A stretch of 38,905 nucleotides of DNA from Seison nebaliae (taxonomy: Eukaryota; Rotifera; Pararotatoria; Seisonacea; Seisonidae): positions 1-38,905 of the forward strand of contig JALJEE010001671.1 of assembly GCA_023231475.1 (NCBI GenBank). Reading direction: 5' to 3'. Below are positions 17,879-30,800 of the stretch, piece by piece; position 1 is the first letter of the stretch; the number at the start of each line of letters is the position of its first letter. The translations under genes were made by a program, and so were the position numbers. The notes under the pieces are model-generated. The model did not search any database and was not told the origin of the DNA. It worked only from the letters and a program-made list of their open reading frames with translations.

Positions 17879-19681
17879 TTATGTTATACGATGTTTCCAA
17901 ACACTTTTAGTTAAATGTGGATGTTGAGCTCGTGATCGTGCATGAGAATAGAATAATGTAAAATTGTTAACAGCTACTGGAACAGTGAAGGCAACGATAA
18001 TCACTCCAACAACTGCACATAATCCACCGAGAATCTTACCGGGAACACTCTCTGGTACAATATCGCCATATCCCAAAGTAGATGCGGTAACGATGGCCCA
18101 CCATAATGCAATGGGAATAGAGTCGATTTTATCGCAACATTCCACGTTATACACGATAACAGCAAAGAATAAAGCAAGAACTAAGAAGACGAACATAATT
18201 AAAATCATTTCCGATGAACTTGCTGCCAATGTGTACATCATAACTCGAGCACCACTATAATGTCTCATTATGCGTAGGATGCGTAAAACTGTTAACGTGT
18301 TCACTATGGTGATTATGATAGGAATACCGTTCCAATAATTATCACTGATAGGTGTCCCTATACATGGTGTAAATATATCGTTAGCTGGATATCCAATCGC
18401 ACCAGATATTAATATCAAGTAAAAAGGTAAAAGAGTAATTGCGTCTAAAACATTGAATGCGGATAACCAAAATTTTCTTTTGTTAGACGATACGAGAAAT
18501 CTCAAAGTGACTTCTAATGTCAATGTTGAACCGATAATTAAATCGATTGTCGATAACCAGAAAACTAATTGACATTCTTGATATTCGACTCCTTTCGAAC
18601 TTACTCGTTTTCTTGTTACATGAAACCGATCCATCGTTTCCATAACAGTAACGACGATTGATAATAAGGAAATAAGAATCGAATAAACTAAAAATATATG
18701 ACCAGGTATTTTTTTGGTATCGGAATGTAATGGATAATCCATAATTCGATGCACTTCATTACCGAATGATTTCATTTTTTCAAGACAATTGGATTGTATT
18801 GGAGAAAATTTCTTATTATTTTTAAATAGCTTCGACGTATTATGAGTAGTGCAATGTCCTTGGTTTAGGTGACATGTACAATATGAATGAGCCACATCAA
18901 TGTTGGGAGAAATTTGAAATAATTGATCAAATTCCTCTAATCTCTTACGTTGTTCAGAATATTGAGAATAATGGAGCCAACAACAACTTTCGGTCGTTAA
19001 ATCAGAAATACCCCAAAAATCGAATTCTTTCTTTAGACTGACACCACAATGTGCGAAAGGTATATGCAATTCACCATTCCTACAATAATCCAAAATAATT
19101 TGCATTACGAGTGGATCTCGATCGAAGAAAAATTCGCCAGTTTCTTTGTCATAATATGCTCCGTCTTCACGTTGTGTTTGAACATTTTGTCCCATCAACT
19201 TTTCATGAATTGTCATTTTATTTTTCGTTAATTCCTGATTTATTTTTGTAGTGGCTTGAAACAAATTCTTAGAAGTTCTCGAATGTCCATTTGATTCATT
19301 GTGAGTTGAAAAAGTTTCGATTGAAATGGCCGTTGTTGTCGTAGCTGGTGAGACGCATTGTGAAACATCAGAAATTGTTGATCGATTACTTGCCATAATT
19401 TCCGATTTCAAATCTACGTCGTCATCTACTTCTTTGGGAGTATCATCGGCAGTCGATGATTTATTCAGATTCTCTTTCAATAACGATTGAAGAGCCATCT
19501 GAATATGATCAAGTTTCTTCGTTGCCTGATTCGGATCATCGGAGACCATAAGACGTAATCTTGAACCGATAGGAGCTTGTTCCAAAGTACTCTTTAATGT
19601 TTCAAAATGGACACCGCCTACACATATGTAAATTTTATCAAATTTCGATTTAGTATTACCTTTTGTATTATTGCATAACAT
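17879..19681 (-). CDS. Voltage-gated potassium channel, Shaw/Kv3-like, 600 aa, intronless
   Basis: The T1 domain opens at residues 16-45 (KIYICVGGVHFETLKSTLEQ). It is interrupted by about 125 low-complexity residues and resumes at about 171 (EFFFDRDP, DFWGISD). The T1 zinc motif H-x5-C-x20-CC is intact (His206, Cys212, Cys233-Cys234). The six-helix core follows: S1 about 327-349, S2 about 371-396, S3 about 404-426, S4 about 461-480 (TVLRILRIMRHYSG), S5 about 490-512, pore 524-545, S6 about 549-575. The selectivity filter reads TLGYGD (535-540) where TVGYGD is usual. S4 aligns with three arginines (467, 470, 473) and lacks the outermost Shaw charge. S6 has TVPV where Shaw has PVPV. It is a plasma-membrane K+ channel subunit forming tetramers. 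A CCTCAG acceptor-like site lies 9 nt upstream of the ATG, so a 5'UTR intron or trans-splice site is possible. Confidence 0.93.
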   Translation of the reverse strand: MLCNNTKGNTKSKFDKIYICVGGVHFETLKSTLEQAPIGSRLRLMVSDDPNQATKKLDHIQMALQSLLKENLNKSSTADDTPKEVDDDVDLKSEIMASNRSTISDVSQCVSPATTTTAISIETFSTHNESNGHSRTSKNLFQATTKINQELTKNKMTIHEKLMGQNVQTQREDGAYYDKETGEFFFDRDPLVMQIILDYCRNGELHIPFAHCGVSLKKEFDFWGISDLTTESCCWLHYSQYSEQRKRLEEFDQLFQISPNIDVAHSYCTCHLNQGHCTTHNTSKLFKNNKKFSPIQSNCLEKMKSFGNEVHRIMDYPLHSDTKKIPGHIFLVYSILISLLSIVVTVMETMDRFHVTRKRVSSKGVEYQECQLVFWLSTIDLIIGSTLTLEVTLRFLVSSNKRKFWLSAFNVLDAITLLPFYLILISGAIGYPANDIFTPCIGTPISDNYWNGIPIIITIVNTLTVLRILRIMRHYSGARVMMYTLAASSSEMILIMFVFLVLALFFAVIVYNVECCDKIDSIPIALWWAIVTASTLGYGDIVPESVPGKILGGLCAVVGVIIVAFTVPVAVNNFTLFYSHARSRAQHPHLTKSVWKHRIT

Positions 19682-19691
19682 TGGTTGTGTC

Positions 19692-20542
19692 TGAGGATGA
19701 AAGTGAAAATGGAGTTAAGGTGTTTTCAATCAGAAAAATATTCTGCTAGTCGATAATAAAGAAATGGAATAAGAATCATTTTTCATATATATAATGGTTT
19801 TTAATATTTTCGGAGAAAAAAAATATAAAATCTCCTTGGGAAAATCAGATTAAAGTCGACTGGTTCCACTAAATTACATTGAAAGAAAGGAAACATTCAT
19901 GCAATTTGCACAAAAGTTTCACATTTCCTCTCTATCTTCCCAAATGTGCAATAATAGAAGAAATAAAACTATAGGAAATTTGTGTTGTTATAACAACCAT
20001 GTAGTCGTAAGGAATTTGATGATCGTTATCATTATCAAGACGAACAATTACTTTTGACGATTTCGTGATAACTAAAAGAAATATGTCTCCCTGAAATATA
20101 GGGGAGATGCAAAATTTATTAGTTTTATTCCAACTTGTTGGGTCATATTAGAAGAAATCTTCTTTTAAAAAGTTCAATAATCTTAAGGTCATTTTGTTAG
20201 AAACTTTCCTCAAAAGAAGAATGAACAATTGGAAGAAAAAACAATCCGGAATCTCGTAAAGGAAATAATCTGCTAATGAATCAGAAGAAATAATCGCACA
20301 CAATGGAATGATTCAGTGGAAATAATACAGGAATTATAGATATTCGATCAATTTAATGAAATTTTATAAAAAGTGGAGTAGAATTTAAAAAAGAGACCTA
20401 ATTCTAAATTTCCCGAATCGAGGTGAATAATAGACGAGGCGAAGATTCGGTTATTTCGAATATTCTTCTTAAAAAACAACTTTTTTTTTATTGTTTCTCG
20501 CATCAAAATATTTTGAGTTTGTTTTGTATTTTGTTTTCGCAA
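19692..20542. other. Intergenic between divergent genes
   Basis: AT-rich putative shared promoter region of the Kv gene (-) and the unknown acidic gene (+). The frame of the downstream gene stays open back to 20423, but the ATG at 20543 fits better. No RNA gene seen. Confidence 0.4.
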
Positions 20543-21127
20543 ATGTCTGATGATGATAAAAATAAAATGAAAATTGAAAGTGCTTCAATTGATATGAAAG
20601 AAACATTTGACGAAAATGAAATTAAAGAAGTTATGAATGTTGGTGACAAACTATTTGACGATGAACTTCCTTTTGACCTTTTCATCGGAAAGAAAAAAGA
20701 CATCGCTCTTCCAAATAATATTGAAATTGAGGAGTGTTCCAATCACAATGTTTATTGTCGTGATCAAAGTGATAAAGATAATACTTTCCAGACGATTTTC
20801 AATGAAAATTATTTGAGAAAACTCAATGAGATAGTAGATGATAGCAAAAAAAAAGAGAAGGCAAAAATTGAAATGGAGAAGTCGCTTCCTTCAATTACTA
20901 TGGACGATATGTTGGAAAACGAACAATATATCCGTATTATTCGTGTAGAAAGAAGTCAACGAAATAAATCAATAAATCAATATCAAAGAAACAAATTTTG
21001 GGAGGAAACCGTCGATAGTCCACTTAAAAATGATTTGCAGACGAAAAAGTACCGTTTCAGTTACCAGGAAGAAAGAGAAAAACATTTTAATTCATTTTAT
21101 CGGAATAATCAATTCTTTTCAAAATAG
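20543..21127 (+). CDS. Unknown acidic protein, 194 aa
   Basis: I start it at the ATG at 20543 (MSDDDKNKMKIES). The in-frame extension upstream encodes an unlikely Phe/Leu-rich stretch read from T-rich leader sequence. The product is rich in Asp, Glu and Lys, with helical segments (ENYLRKLNEIVDD, KKKEKAKIEMEKS) and basic residues towards the C-terminus (RVERSQRNKS, KYRFSYQEEREKHF). No signal peptide, membrane span or domain is recognised. It is a plausible nuclear or cytosolic adaptor. Coding bias looks real: codon use is like the neighbours and the frame is long for this base composition. Confidence 0.6.
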   Translation: MSDDDKNKMKIESASIDMKETFDENEIKEVMNVGDKLFDDELPFDLFIGKKKDIALPNNIEIEECSNHNVYCRDQSDKDNTFQTIFNENYLRKLNEIVDDSKKKEKAKIEMEKSLPSITMDDMLENEQYIRIIRVERSQRNKSINQYQRNKFWEETVDSPLKNDLQTKKYRFSYQEEREKHFNSFYRNNQFFSK

Positions 21128-22474
21128 ACAACATTGCCATCGAAACCGAATAGATTAGAATATGTGAAACTAATTGTATGTAAAAACTTTTATGAATATA
21201 TATAAACTTCTTCCAATTCTCTTCTTCGTCTTCTTCTTTCAAATTAAACAGTTTACCAAAAACTTCATATTAGGTAATTAATTTTTAATTTCAATTGCTT
21301 CACGGGGATTATTTGCGGAAGAATAATTGTTTATCGATTAGTTTGGTCGATAAAATTCTGAATAAAAGAAGTTAAAACAAATGTAAATTTTATCAGCAAG
21401 GAGAGAATCGTCGTTTAGCGATCTAGCCATTGTATGCAGAAAAACTTAGAAGAGAGTTGAAAATAGCACCAAATTTGGAGTACAGAAGGTGCTGAATGCT
21501 CACCAAATAAGCAACAGTTATTACATTAAAATTTCGTTAGAATAAAAATGAATTCAATCAATAAAAAACGTCATTGGGTCATATCCAGGTTTAACAGGTT
21601 TAAGTCGCTCAATCTAGATATTATGGATTCAACAACTGTATTGAACACCTAAGGATTAGGTTAAAAGTTCGTAAATATCTAGTTTTAGTTAATTAGTTTA
21701 TTTATTTCTATTAGAAATTGATTTTTCAAATTTATTCAAAACTTAACTTAATAAATTTAAGAGCTTTCATGGTTAAATTCCTCGTATTATTAATATCATT
21801 GATACTTACTTCGAATTTAACAATACGAATGTTATCCCTCCATATAATATACTTTCGTACAGTACTTCTTATATTATAAATGTTGCAATATACGATTATC
21901 CATTATAGAGATTATGGAGCTATGCACTGTATTAGAAAGAGCTATTTTAAAGCTCGCATTTATCCTAAGGAGTATAAATATATCAAAATTTATGACCAAG
22001 ATCAAAAATCGACATATTTGGCATCCTTTGCAAAATGGGTATAGTAGAAGTATTAAAGTAATATTATACATTCCATACTACTGAATAATACGTCCATTAT
22101 AAGACATTCATTATTGATAATGGAAATGATTTGTAGATTCAAATAAATTTATTCAAATTTTAATTGACAAGAATATAATCGATGAAGTTTATTAGTTGGA
22201 AGATTTGACGATTGTAAATAAAATAGAATAAATTGAATGAATTTGATGATAATGACGTTTGCTGCTGGGAATTAAAAGATGGATGGATAGAAGAAGAATG
22301 GAAACTGCCTATAAAATGACAATATTTCACTTTTAGGATAAATTTGCATTAAATTAATATTATCAAAAGAAAAATATGAAAAATTATTTTGAAAATGAAA
22401 GAAAGATAATTTAACTGAAAATAATAATACTGCAATTGTAACTGATTCCATAGGAAGTTGTAGGAAGGAAATTC
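21128..22474. other. Intergenic between convergent genes
   Basis: AT-rich 3'UTR and spacer. Short open frames here lack coding features. Nothing recognised. Confidence 0.4.
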
Positions 22475-24997
22475 TCATTTATTCATTTCCAATTGATGAA
22501 TCCGATTTTTCAATTTATCAATTTCATTCAACGCTTGACTTAACTTATCGTCTAAAGTTTGAATGCGAATAGTTAACGAATCATTGGATTGAGTTGTCAA
22601 ATCATCTTGTTGTGATTGATCTGATTCAGACGTATCATTATTACTATTATTGTTATTATTATTTAAATGGAAATTATGTTGCTGTTGATGATGTTGTTGA
22701 TGACCATTAGTTGCAATCTGACAGGTAAAGAAATATGAATTTTTTGAAAAAAAGATAAAATAAAAAAAATAGTTTCCTCGTATTTCTACAACTGAAGACA
22801 ATGAAACAACAAGATTTTTTTTATTTGTCGATATATAAATAATATCGATATAAATTCTTATTCAATATATAATAAGGACAAAAGTAAGAAGCATAAAAAT
22901 ATTCAAAAGTTCCAGGTTCCTCATCCGGAAGTTTTAAAAGCGTAATTTGTGACTTTCATTTTCAAAAAGTTTCATTATATAGTTTCATAAAAAGAAACTT
23001 ATTTTTGGTCAACTAGAATCCCATTTTCCATACAAGCTTGCTCTAATATCACAATACGTTTCTCATGACCTTTCATAATAACTTTCATTCTTCGTAACTC
23101 GTCAGTCATCTTCTCAACTGTCTCATTCGTTTTAGTGACTAAATCCATCATTTCCTTATTAGCATTTGCAGATCCGATAGTTGCCAACTAATGAAACGGC
23201 CGAATGGAAACACGTACAATATAGGTCAGATGTTGATCTTAAGGGAACAATCGCAAAAAAAAAACAGGGCAACAAACAAAAATGGGCAAATTAGTAATTC
23301 AAACTTTTTGCAAACAAATTTCTTATCAAACAAAAAAGAAAATAAACTTAACAGAACTGATTAAATGAAGTTGAGATTAATGAGTTTTTGGGAAAATTTT
23401 CAATCGATTTTTGGGGGAAGATGAAAAAGGAATCAAGAAAATACGATGAAAATGATGGAAATTTAAAATTTCAAGCAAATCTCTTCGAAATTTCAAAACA
23501 AACAAATTATTAGGAACTAATCGAAATTTAAGATAATTAGAAACGGAAAGATGGTTATTGTTAAAAGAAAAAAAATTCTCACGTAAAATATTTTTAAAAA
23601 AACTTAAACTAACATTTGCATTAGACTGTTCAACATTACGAGTTTCACTTGCACTTGATGATAATGTTGTGACAGAAGAAACGGAATTTGGAGCATCGCC
23701 ACCAATCGGTTTAATCTTTCTTCTTGGTTGAGCAACTTCAGATTTGGTGGTAATGGATGAATCGGATTTCATTAAAGATTTCACAGGAACAAGAGTTGGT
23801 ATGGAATCTTTTCCATTGAACCATTCATCGGCAGTAATAGCTGGTTGAATAGATGGTGTATCAGGATAGATATCTTCCTGAAATAATTCACTTTTCCTAG
23901 GTACGGTGAATGAAATGACTTCAACAAATCCCGAATTATGAAGTTTAAAGAATCTGGCCACTTCACAATGTGCAAAATCGAGACAACGTTTCGGCATATA
24001 TCCCATTCCTCGTTGAGAATCGGTTGCACCGAAATGATTAAGATAATGAATATATGGAGATGTGTCTGGTGTATATTCGAAATATTTGATCATAGCATCG
24101 CCCTAAAGATGATGAATTAGAAGTAAAAGAAATTCCAATGTAGAAATTCCGTTAAATAACTTTTCCCACTAGATAGATGATATCCACATCAGGATCATAA
24201 AATGGAAACAATGTTCCGTTCGATGAATCGATCTCGACCATATCAACTTGTTTAAGATTCTCATCCCATAATGCATATTGTCGATCGGATAATCGGGAGA
24301 ATCCAGTTGTAAAAACTTTTCCATCTCTCAAAATGATGACGTGTTGTGGTTTAGTTCCAGAATGGCCGTTCGTCTCTTTCAAAATTTTCCCACTTCTCGG
24401 TTCGATTAATCGAATTTTTCGATCTTTCGATGTCGTTGCAATTTGAGAACCGTCAAATGACCAAGCAACAGATATGATATTGAGATCAGGCATCATGATC
24501 TCTGACAATAATTCTTCTTGTTCCACATTCCAGAAACAAATTCTTCCATCCATTCCAGCACTTAACAAGACAAGATAAGCTGAAGGATGCCATTTTAATA
24601 TTCCAACTTTTCTTTCATGTCTCTTCAAATCTCTAATTGGTACATTCATATTCGTGGTCAAACCACCATCAGGTATTTCCCAAACTTTCACTGTTGTATC
24701 ATCAGAAGAGGAAGCGATAATGTTGTCATTATGTGGTGACCATGTTATTTCAAGAACAGCTGCTCGATGTCCACTAACGAATGGCGTATCTCGATCTACA
24801 CGTCCCGTTTTCTCCAACGGTAATACCAGGAAGCATCCGCCTCCACATGCATCAATAATTACTGCAACAAATTTGGAATTGACAGAACAGTAAGTCGATT
24901 CGAATGACGTTCTCGTTATACGTATATCATCATAACAATCTTGTCGTTTATACGGTTGACCGAAGACATGTCGAAAACGACTTTTCCTAACAAACAT
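22475..24997 (-). CDS. Coronin (WD40 actin-binding protein), four exons, 580 aa
   Basis: Exons 24997-24161, 24102-23614, 23187-23014 and 22717-22475 join without phase conflict. The N-terminus MFVRKSRFRHVFGQPYKRQD is the coronin signature. WD repeats follow (GHRAAVLEITWSPHND, SSSDDTTVKVWEI, RHERKVGILKWHPSA, SMDGRI-like, TSKDRKIRLIEPRSG). The conserved VGKGD junction is split by intron 1, followed by FEYT and YMPKR of the C-terminal propeller extension. Exon 3 is a charged helical segment (TDELRRMKVIMKGHEKRIVI). Exon 4 has a Gln/Asn-rich linker (QQHHQQQH, NNNNNN) and ends in a coiled coil (LDDKLSQALNEIDKLKNRIH), the usual oligomerisation tail. Coronins bind F-actin and Arp2/3 in the cortex. 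Introns are 58, 426 and 296 nt; all donors start GTT (GTTATT, GTTAGT, GTTGAC). Length suits a short coronin with an enlarged linker. Confidence 0.95.
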
Positions 24998-27514
24998 TAT
25001 CTACAACAGATTGTATATGAAGAAGAGAATTCTAAAATATCCGTTTTCGATATCCAACGTATGTACTTATTTCTGAATAATTGGAACAAAGGAATAATTT
25101 TAAACAATTCGAAAATTTGTTCAATTAAAATTTGAAAATTTTTCTTTTATACATCAAAACTTCCAATAAGAACGTGATTACATTTTAATTAAATTCATTT
25201 ATATATTATAATTCTATTAATAAACTAATCGTAAAATTAAAAGTTGTTATATATGAAAAATTTATTTGATGAAAAGAAGAAATTAATTACAAGAAACTTT
25301 TTCTCCAGATAAGTGGAATGTTTTACTTCAACGCATTCAGTCTCAGTTTAAATTGAAAAAAAAAATAATTTATCATTTAACTAGAACTGGAAATTATTCC
25401 GAAAAAAAATAAAGAAAGAAATTTGAGAAAAATTTGAAAAAATATTTTTAAATGGAAAGAAAGAAAGGATATAATAAAAATGAAATGACTTTTCGAAGAT
25501 CAATAATTAGATGGATAAATATCATTCGGTAAGTTTCTTAAGTATTTCTTCATTTATAGTCGGTTTTCTTTACCAACTTTCCTAACCAACAGTTACATCA
25601 GTTACGTTCTAATTACATATACATACGTAGCCAAACCAAAATTTCATCATATGACCATATATGGATGTTAATATATAGACGAAAGTGAAAGATATTGAGA
25701 AGAGGATCTGGATGAACTAACGAAAATATTTACATTAATAAATCGATACATACATAGAGATATATCTCCTAACATTATATTAGTCAAGTCTTTCATGATT
25801 AGTAAATGAATGTTTATTCTTTCTCTTTCTAATGAATTTATTAATATTTGCTCTGATGAGAATGATGTGTTCTCTTTCTATATCCATCAATCAATTTGAA
25901 ACGAGCCTTCTTTATTTTTCTTCAAAAATTAAATATTCAAATGAATAGAACTAAAATCGAACAGTTGTCGAAGTGAGTGTTAGAAAGAACATAATCGACA
26001 ATTACCTTAACTGCTCGTCTTGATAGTTAGAGAATCAATTTTTATCTTAACACATCATTATTTCTCATCAAATAATTCTGGTGCAGATCGCATATTTCCG
26101 AAAGAAAGAATGAATTGTTTATAAACTTTCACTATTAGTCCTTCCATTATATTAAATCATCACATTCCAATAAGAATGATACAGAAATGTTCAAACTTCC
26201 GAACAATATACGAACATAACGGTTCTCTTCTCTTTCCCTCTGTTACTTCTCCCTAAACAGAAGATTCGCGTATTATGTTTCGGACAACTGATTCGGAAGT
26301 CCATTTCACATAAATTTTTTAAAAATCTTCTCTACTTACTAATGGAATTTTTCCTCTAAAATATTTTTTCATATTTAAAGCTTATGAAGAATCCACATAA
26401 TGAAATTCGATATGGAATTATTCACCAGTCCAACAAAGTATAGTCCAGGAGCTAACGTTTCCCCATTAATATATTATACAACAAATCAGTTTATTAATGT
26501 GAACAATCACCTCGGATGAATATATATGAACAATTATATAATAAATAAATTATTCGGTTGAAAACAATAGTAAAATTAATTAGTTTCTTCATCGCTTACT
26601 AGTTACTAACTAGTTCGTTAGCTGACTATTACTAAAGAAATTATAAATAAAAATAATATAATTGTATAGAAATAATTATAACATTTGAAGATGTTTAAAC
26701 CTTTGTTTTTCTAAAAAATTCTTCAATAATTTTAAGTTTTGTCAACTTGAAACTAGTTTTGTTTCGTTAGAGATATGTCTCTTTCTTGGAAATTAAGTTT
26801 GAGAATTATACAAGAACGGATGTGGAAATGTTAGTGAGATAACTGTGTATGCGTTGTGAAGAAAAAATTAATCTTGAAACTCCGCCCAAACCTCATCTGT
26901 TTATTGGCGTTGGAGAGTGGGGAAGAATAATGACTGTGCAGTTGGCTATCCATCTTCAATGCCGTTAATGGGAGTTCGTCTATTCTCTGTTTCTGATATT
27001 GATGTTTCAAATAATGATGATAAATTTAGTTCATTCGTAGAAGAAAGTTTGTAATATAATTCATTTCATTATTCACCGTCAATTCTATCCTTTTGGAATA
27101 TTAATACGTGGAAGTGCATTGGCTACACATGAAATATGGTGTTGATCTACAGTTACAGATTAGTAAGTAGTCGTTTAGAAGGAACTGTGTATCGGGACTT
27201 AATTCGACAAATAAATAAAGAATCTTCGTTCATATGATCATGATGAGTATTTGTTAATAAAAGAATCGTTAGGAATGTTTCTCAGATTATATAACTAAAT
27301 TTTCATGTGAAATAAAACGAATCAGAATAAAACTTCTTTGGAATAGCGCTCTCCTAATACTTTTATTTAGAATGAAAATAAGATAGAAAGTAAGGAAAGA
27401 ACAACAGATTACCCATTTAATTCATTTGTCTATAATTCTGATTGTTTCCTATCTCTGCACAACATCCTCTCCAGACAACTCATTCTGTGTATTTCACATT
27501 CTATTAGATTAGGT
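24998..27514. other. 2.5-kb intergenic region between divergent coronin and PDZ genes
   Basis: AT-rich, with many short homopolymers. It presumably holds the promoters of coronin (-) and the PDZ gene (+). No coding exon, tRNA or repeat array was recognised. Confidence 0.4.
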
Positions 27515-28723
27515 ATGAATTGTCGTTCTGTAAGAATATTTCGTGACAGTCTCAATTCATCTTGGGGTTTACGAATACATGGTGGTCGTGATTATTATTG
27601 TCCGCTCAGTATTCAACGCGTACAGCCAGGTTCACCCGCGGCTAGCGTTGGTTTGGAAAAAGGAGATCATATTATAAAAATTGGAGAAACAGAAACTCAA
27701 AATTTAACACATGTAGAAGCATTAGAATTAATACGTAATTCAGGTGGTTCTCTCGAATTATTAGTAAAGAAGTTATATCTAATTTAATATTAATTCAATA
27801 AGAAGTAATATAATTCAAAATCTTACTATATAATTCATAATATTAATAGAGTTAATATGCAACCATTACCAACATCACCACATGGAGTACCTGAACTCGA
27901 TCTACATAATAACACTGATGCTAATGTCTTACCATATCTGACTCATACAGATGTTGGATACGATTATTTTTATTTAATTCTATTATTATTAATATTCAAT
28001 TTTTTTTTTCATATTTAAATTCAAAATTAGTGTTTAGTTCGATCACGTCCATTGGATAATATACCTGAACCTAAATCATTTCTTTCTCAAACCGGTTCAC
28101 CATGTATGCCTGGTATACCCATACGGACACCAGGGCCAACAAAATATAATTTATATCAACCGAATCATCGCAACGCAAATCAAGATAGTGTCTATATTAC
28201 CGGTGGTCCTGAACGATTACGTGTTCATACTACTGACGATGCTTATCTTCCCGCTTGGAAACGAAGTCTTAAATCGACTTTTGCAGCTAATCGATTATAT
28301 GCAGATGAACAACATCGGACTCCAAGTTTTCTTCACATTTTTCAAAAAATTTTAAGTTCTTTCTTCAATTGTTCTTAGGTGGAAGAAGATTGATCCGATT
28401 TGACGGGAATGTTCAACCAGGTCCTATCCGTCAAAGATCGAACACTGTACAAATGAATCCCGGAATGAAAAGGGATGAAACTTTACATCTACCTGATGGC
28501 CGATCAGTTCAAAATCATCAATACAATTCACCTTTAGCACTCTATTCGAATGATGCGATTGATCGGGAATTTAAAGGAAGAAAATGTGGAAAGTTTAAAT
28601 TTCTATTCAATCAATTCTCTTTTAATGTTGTCGTCTATTAGTATTTCAACATTCAATGCAGCCAATGCTCCTGATGGATATATGCAAACGGTTGGCGACT
28701 CAGCTGGAGCAACTGATTTTTAA
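27515..28723 (+). CDS. PDZ and ZASP-motif protein (ALP/Enigma-like), five exons, 316 aa
   Basis: Exons 27515-27771, 27850-27952, 28031-28325, 28379-28592 and 28642-28723 keep phase throughout. Residues 1-86 are a PDZ domain (SSWGLRIHGGRDYYCPLSIQ, PGSPAASVGLEKGD, HVEALELIRNSGG). The carboxylate loop is WGLR, close to the WGFR seen at the same N-terminal place in ALP/Enigma/ZASP proteins. Exon 4 carries a ZM-like motif (NHQYNSPLALYSNDAI), typical of Z-disc members of this family. The model ends in a short exon (SAGATDF then TAA) without LIM domains. It would tether alpha-actinin at muscle dense bodies or Z-discs. Introns are 78, 78, 53 and 49 nt; all four donors begin GTT. The ATG at 27515 places PDZ at the very N-terminus, as in homologues. 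A LIM-bearing isoform could use exons outside what I can see. Confidence 0.85.
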
Positions 28724-29986
28724 AAGATGACTCAAAAAAAGATAAAAAGATGATTAAAGATAAAAGCTGGGACAAAAAAAACTTTTCCTATTATTATTTT
28801 TCAACAATCGATACTTCTTCAATCTCCTTAATCAATTTTAACAATTAATTTTATTAAATTTATACTTACCATTATACAGTTCTTGTGCTATTCCATCAAA
28901 ATCATTTTTAAACTTGATATTATTTAAACTTAAAAAAACTATTTATCTTTAACAAAAGTATTGACATTTAATCAGATAAATGGGGAAGGACGAAGAATGG
29001 ACAAGTCAAAGATAAACGATCAAAAAAATCGAGTAACGTAACTGGATAATATTAACGAAATAAAAGTATATCATGCGAATAACAATAAATTGATTGATAA
29101 GATTTATCAAGTGTCAAAGTAAATGGCGTGCGAACAAAAGAGAAAGGGAGAAGCAATTAGTTTCGTATAAAAAAGAAGACGACATAGAAAGATTGAGACC
29201 TATTTAGAAAACTAGAGAATGGTAGTTAGAAGAGACGATAAAAGAAAATTGGGAATTATATCTGGGGAATGACCATGTATTATTGCTTTGATTGCATGAG
29301 GATTTTGAAGCTGAAAATTTAAGTAAGATATAGATCAGATGAAGAATATTGAGTAGTTTTCTGAAGGAAAAATTATTGAGAATAAATGAAAGATTTAAAA
29401 GTAAGAATTGCAACGACTTATATTTTTTCCATACAAATTTCATTCTTTTCCTTATTATTAGATAATAATAAATATATTTCCTTCATCTTTTTTCCAAATC
29501 GGAAAAAGGATCGAATAGAGAATCTCTCCTTTTTTATCCATTACAGAATGAAAGCTCTGAATTCTGTTATATTCATTGACTTATATACAAATCATAAAGT
29601 AGAAGAGATTGGAAAGGAAGATGCTCTAAAAGAATTGTAGTAACTAATAAGATTAATCCACTCCTTTCTTCCATTCAGGATTACTTAATAAATATTAAAT
29701 TTTCCCATTTTACACATTCACCAACTTGTTCCTTTCATTCTCTAATTATTTTGTATTCTATATTTAATATTCTATAAACTTCTTTTACAAATCGATAGAG
29801 ATAAGCGCCGAGACAAATATAAAAAGGAAAGTCTCTTTTTTATGGAATACATATGACTTTTTTTTATCAATTATCCTCCTTTAATTGTTTCAAGATATTG
29901 TTCCAATGACTCTAACGACTTCTTTTCTGAACAATCCACTTGCATTTTCTATATAAAGCAATTGATACTTTCTAACAACTATTATC

Positions 29987-30018
<32 letters not shown>

Positions 30019-30800
30019 ACTAGGTTGTTGTAAAATTTAAAATAAATGTTCAATCAATTTATTTATTACGCCCATGGAATGCTGATGAGTCACCATCGAC
30101 ATTCTTTTTCATTAATTCAATGCAATATTTATTGTTTACAGTCACATCCTCTCAATAATTGCTTTTCATTCGACCAATATCGTTTAAAGAATATTATCAG
30201 TTGTTACGTAATGACTGATAAGTGAATATAGAGTAAATAGTTTTTATGTATTTGAATTTAATTTAATTATCCTTTCATTCTAATCATTATGAATGAATTG
30301 GAAAAGAGAATTTTCCTTTTTGGAGTAATGAATCTTTCCATATGAATTTCCATATTGGTTTTAATCGAAAAAATTTGTTATTCATTCGGATTTTCATGAA
30401 AATTCGGGGAAAATAATATGATGATTCAAATTTTCACTGTCTTTCTTCCATCTCCTCCAAAATATATGTTTGTATGTGTCGTTTGAGAAAAGATTGAGTA
30501 AGGTTATATTACTTATTGATCATTAATCTGCTTATCTTTTTTCAAAAAATATCTTTAATATATTTCTTTTGTCTGTATAAAAGAGACACAAATGAGGAGG
30601 AGGAGATGAGAGAAGAGAAGAGCAAAATAAACGACATCTTTTCATTTATCTTCAACAAAATTTTAGATTTTTATATAAATATTTTTTTTCATTCTTATAG
30701 AAACAAACATTTTCCCACAAACAACAACAACAAGAACAACAGCAAATTGAACAAACATTTTCCCAATTATTTATTAGTATTTAATTGAGAATTTTGGTGA
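28724..30800. other. Intergenic, about 2 kb
   Basis: AT-rich spacer and glutaminase 5' region containing a TG microsatellite. Short open frames near 29386 and 30516 look spurious. Confidence 0.4.
29989..30012. repeat. (TG)n microsatellite
   Basis: Twelve uninterrupted TG units, followed by TATGTG. Confidence 0.95.

Noticed and set aside
30516-30788. 90-aa + strand frame before glutaminase
   Set aside because: Low-complexity Phe/Ile/Asn-rich translation of AT-rich leader sequence; probably 5'UTR.
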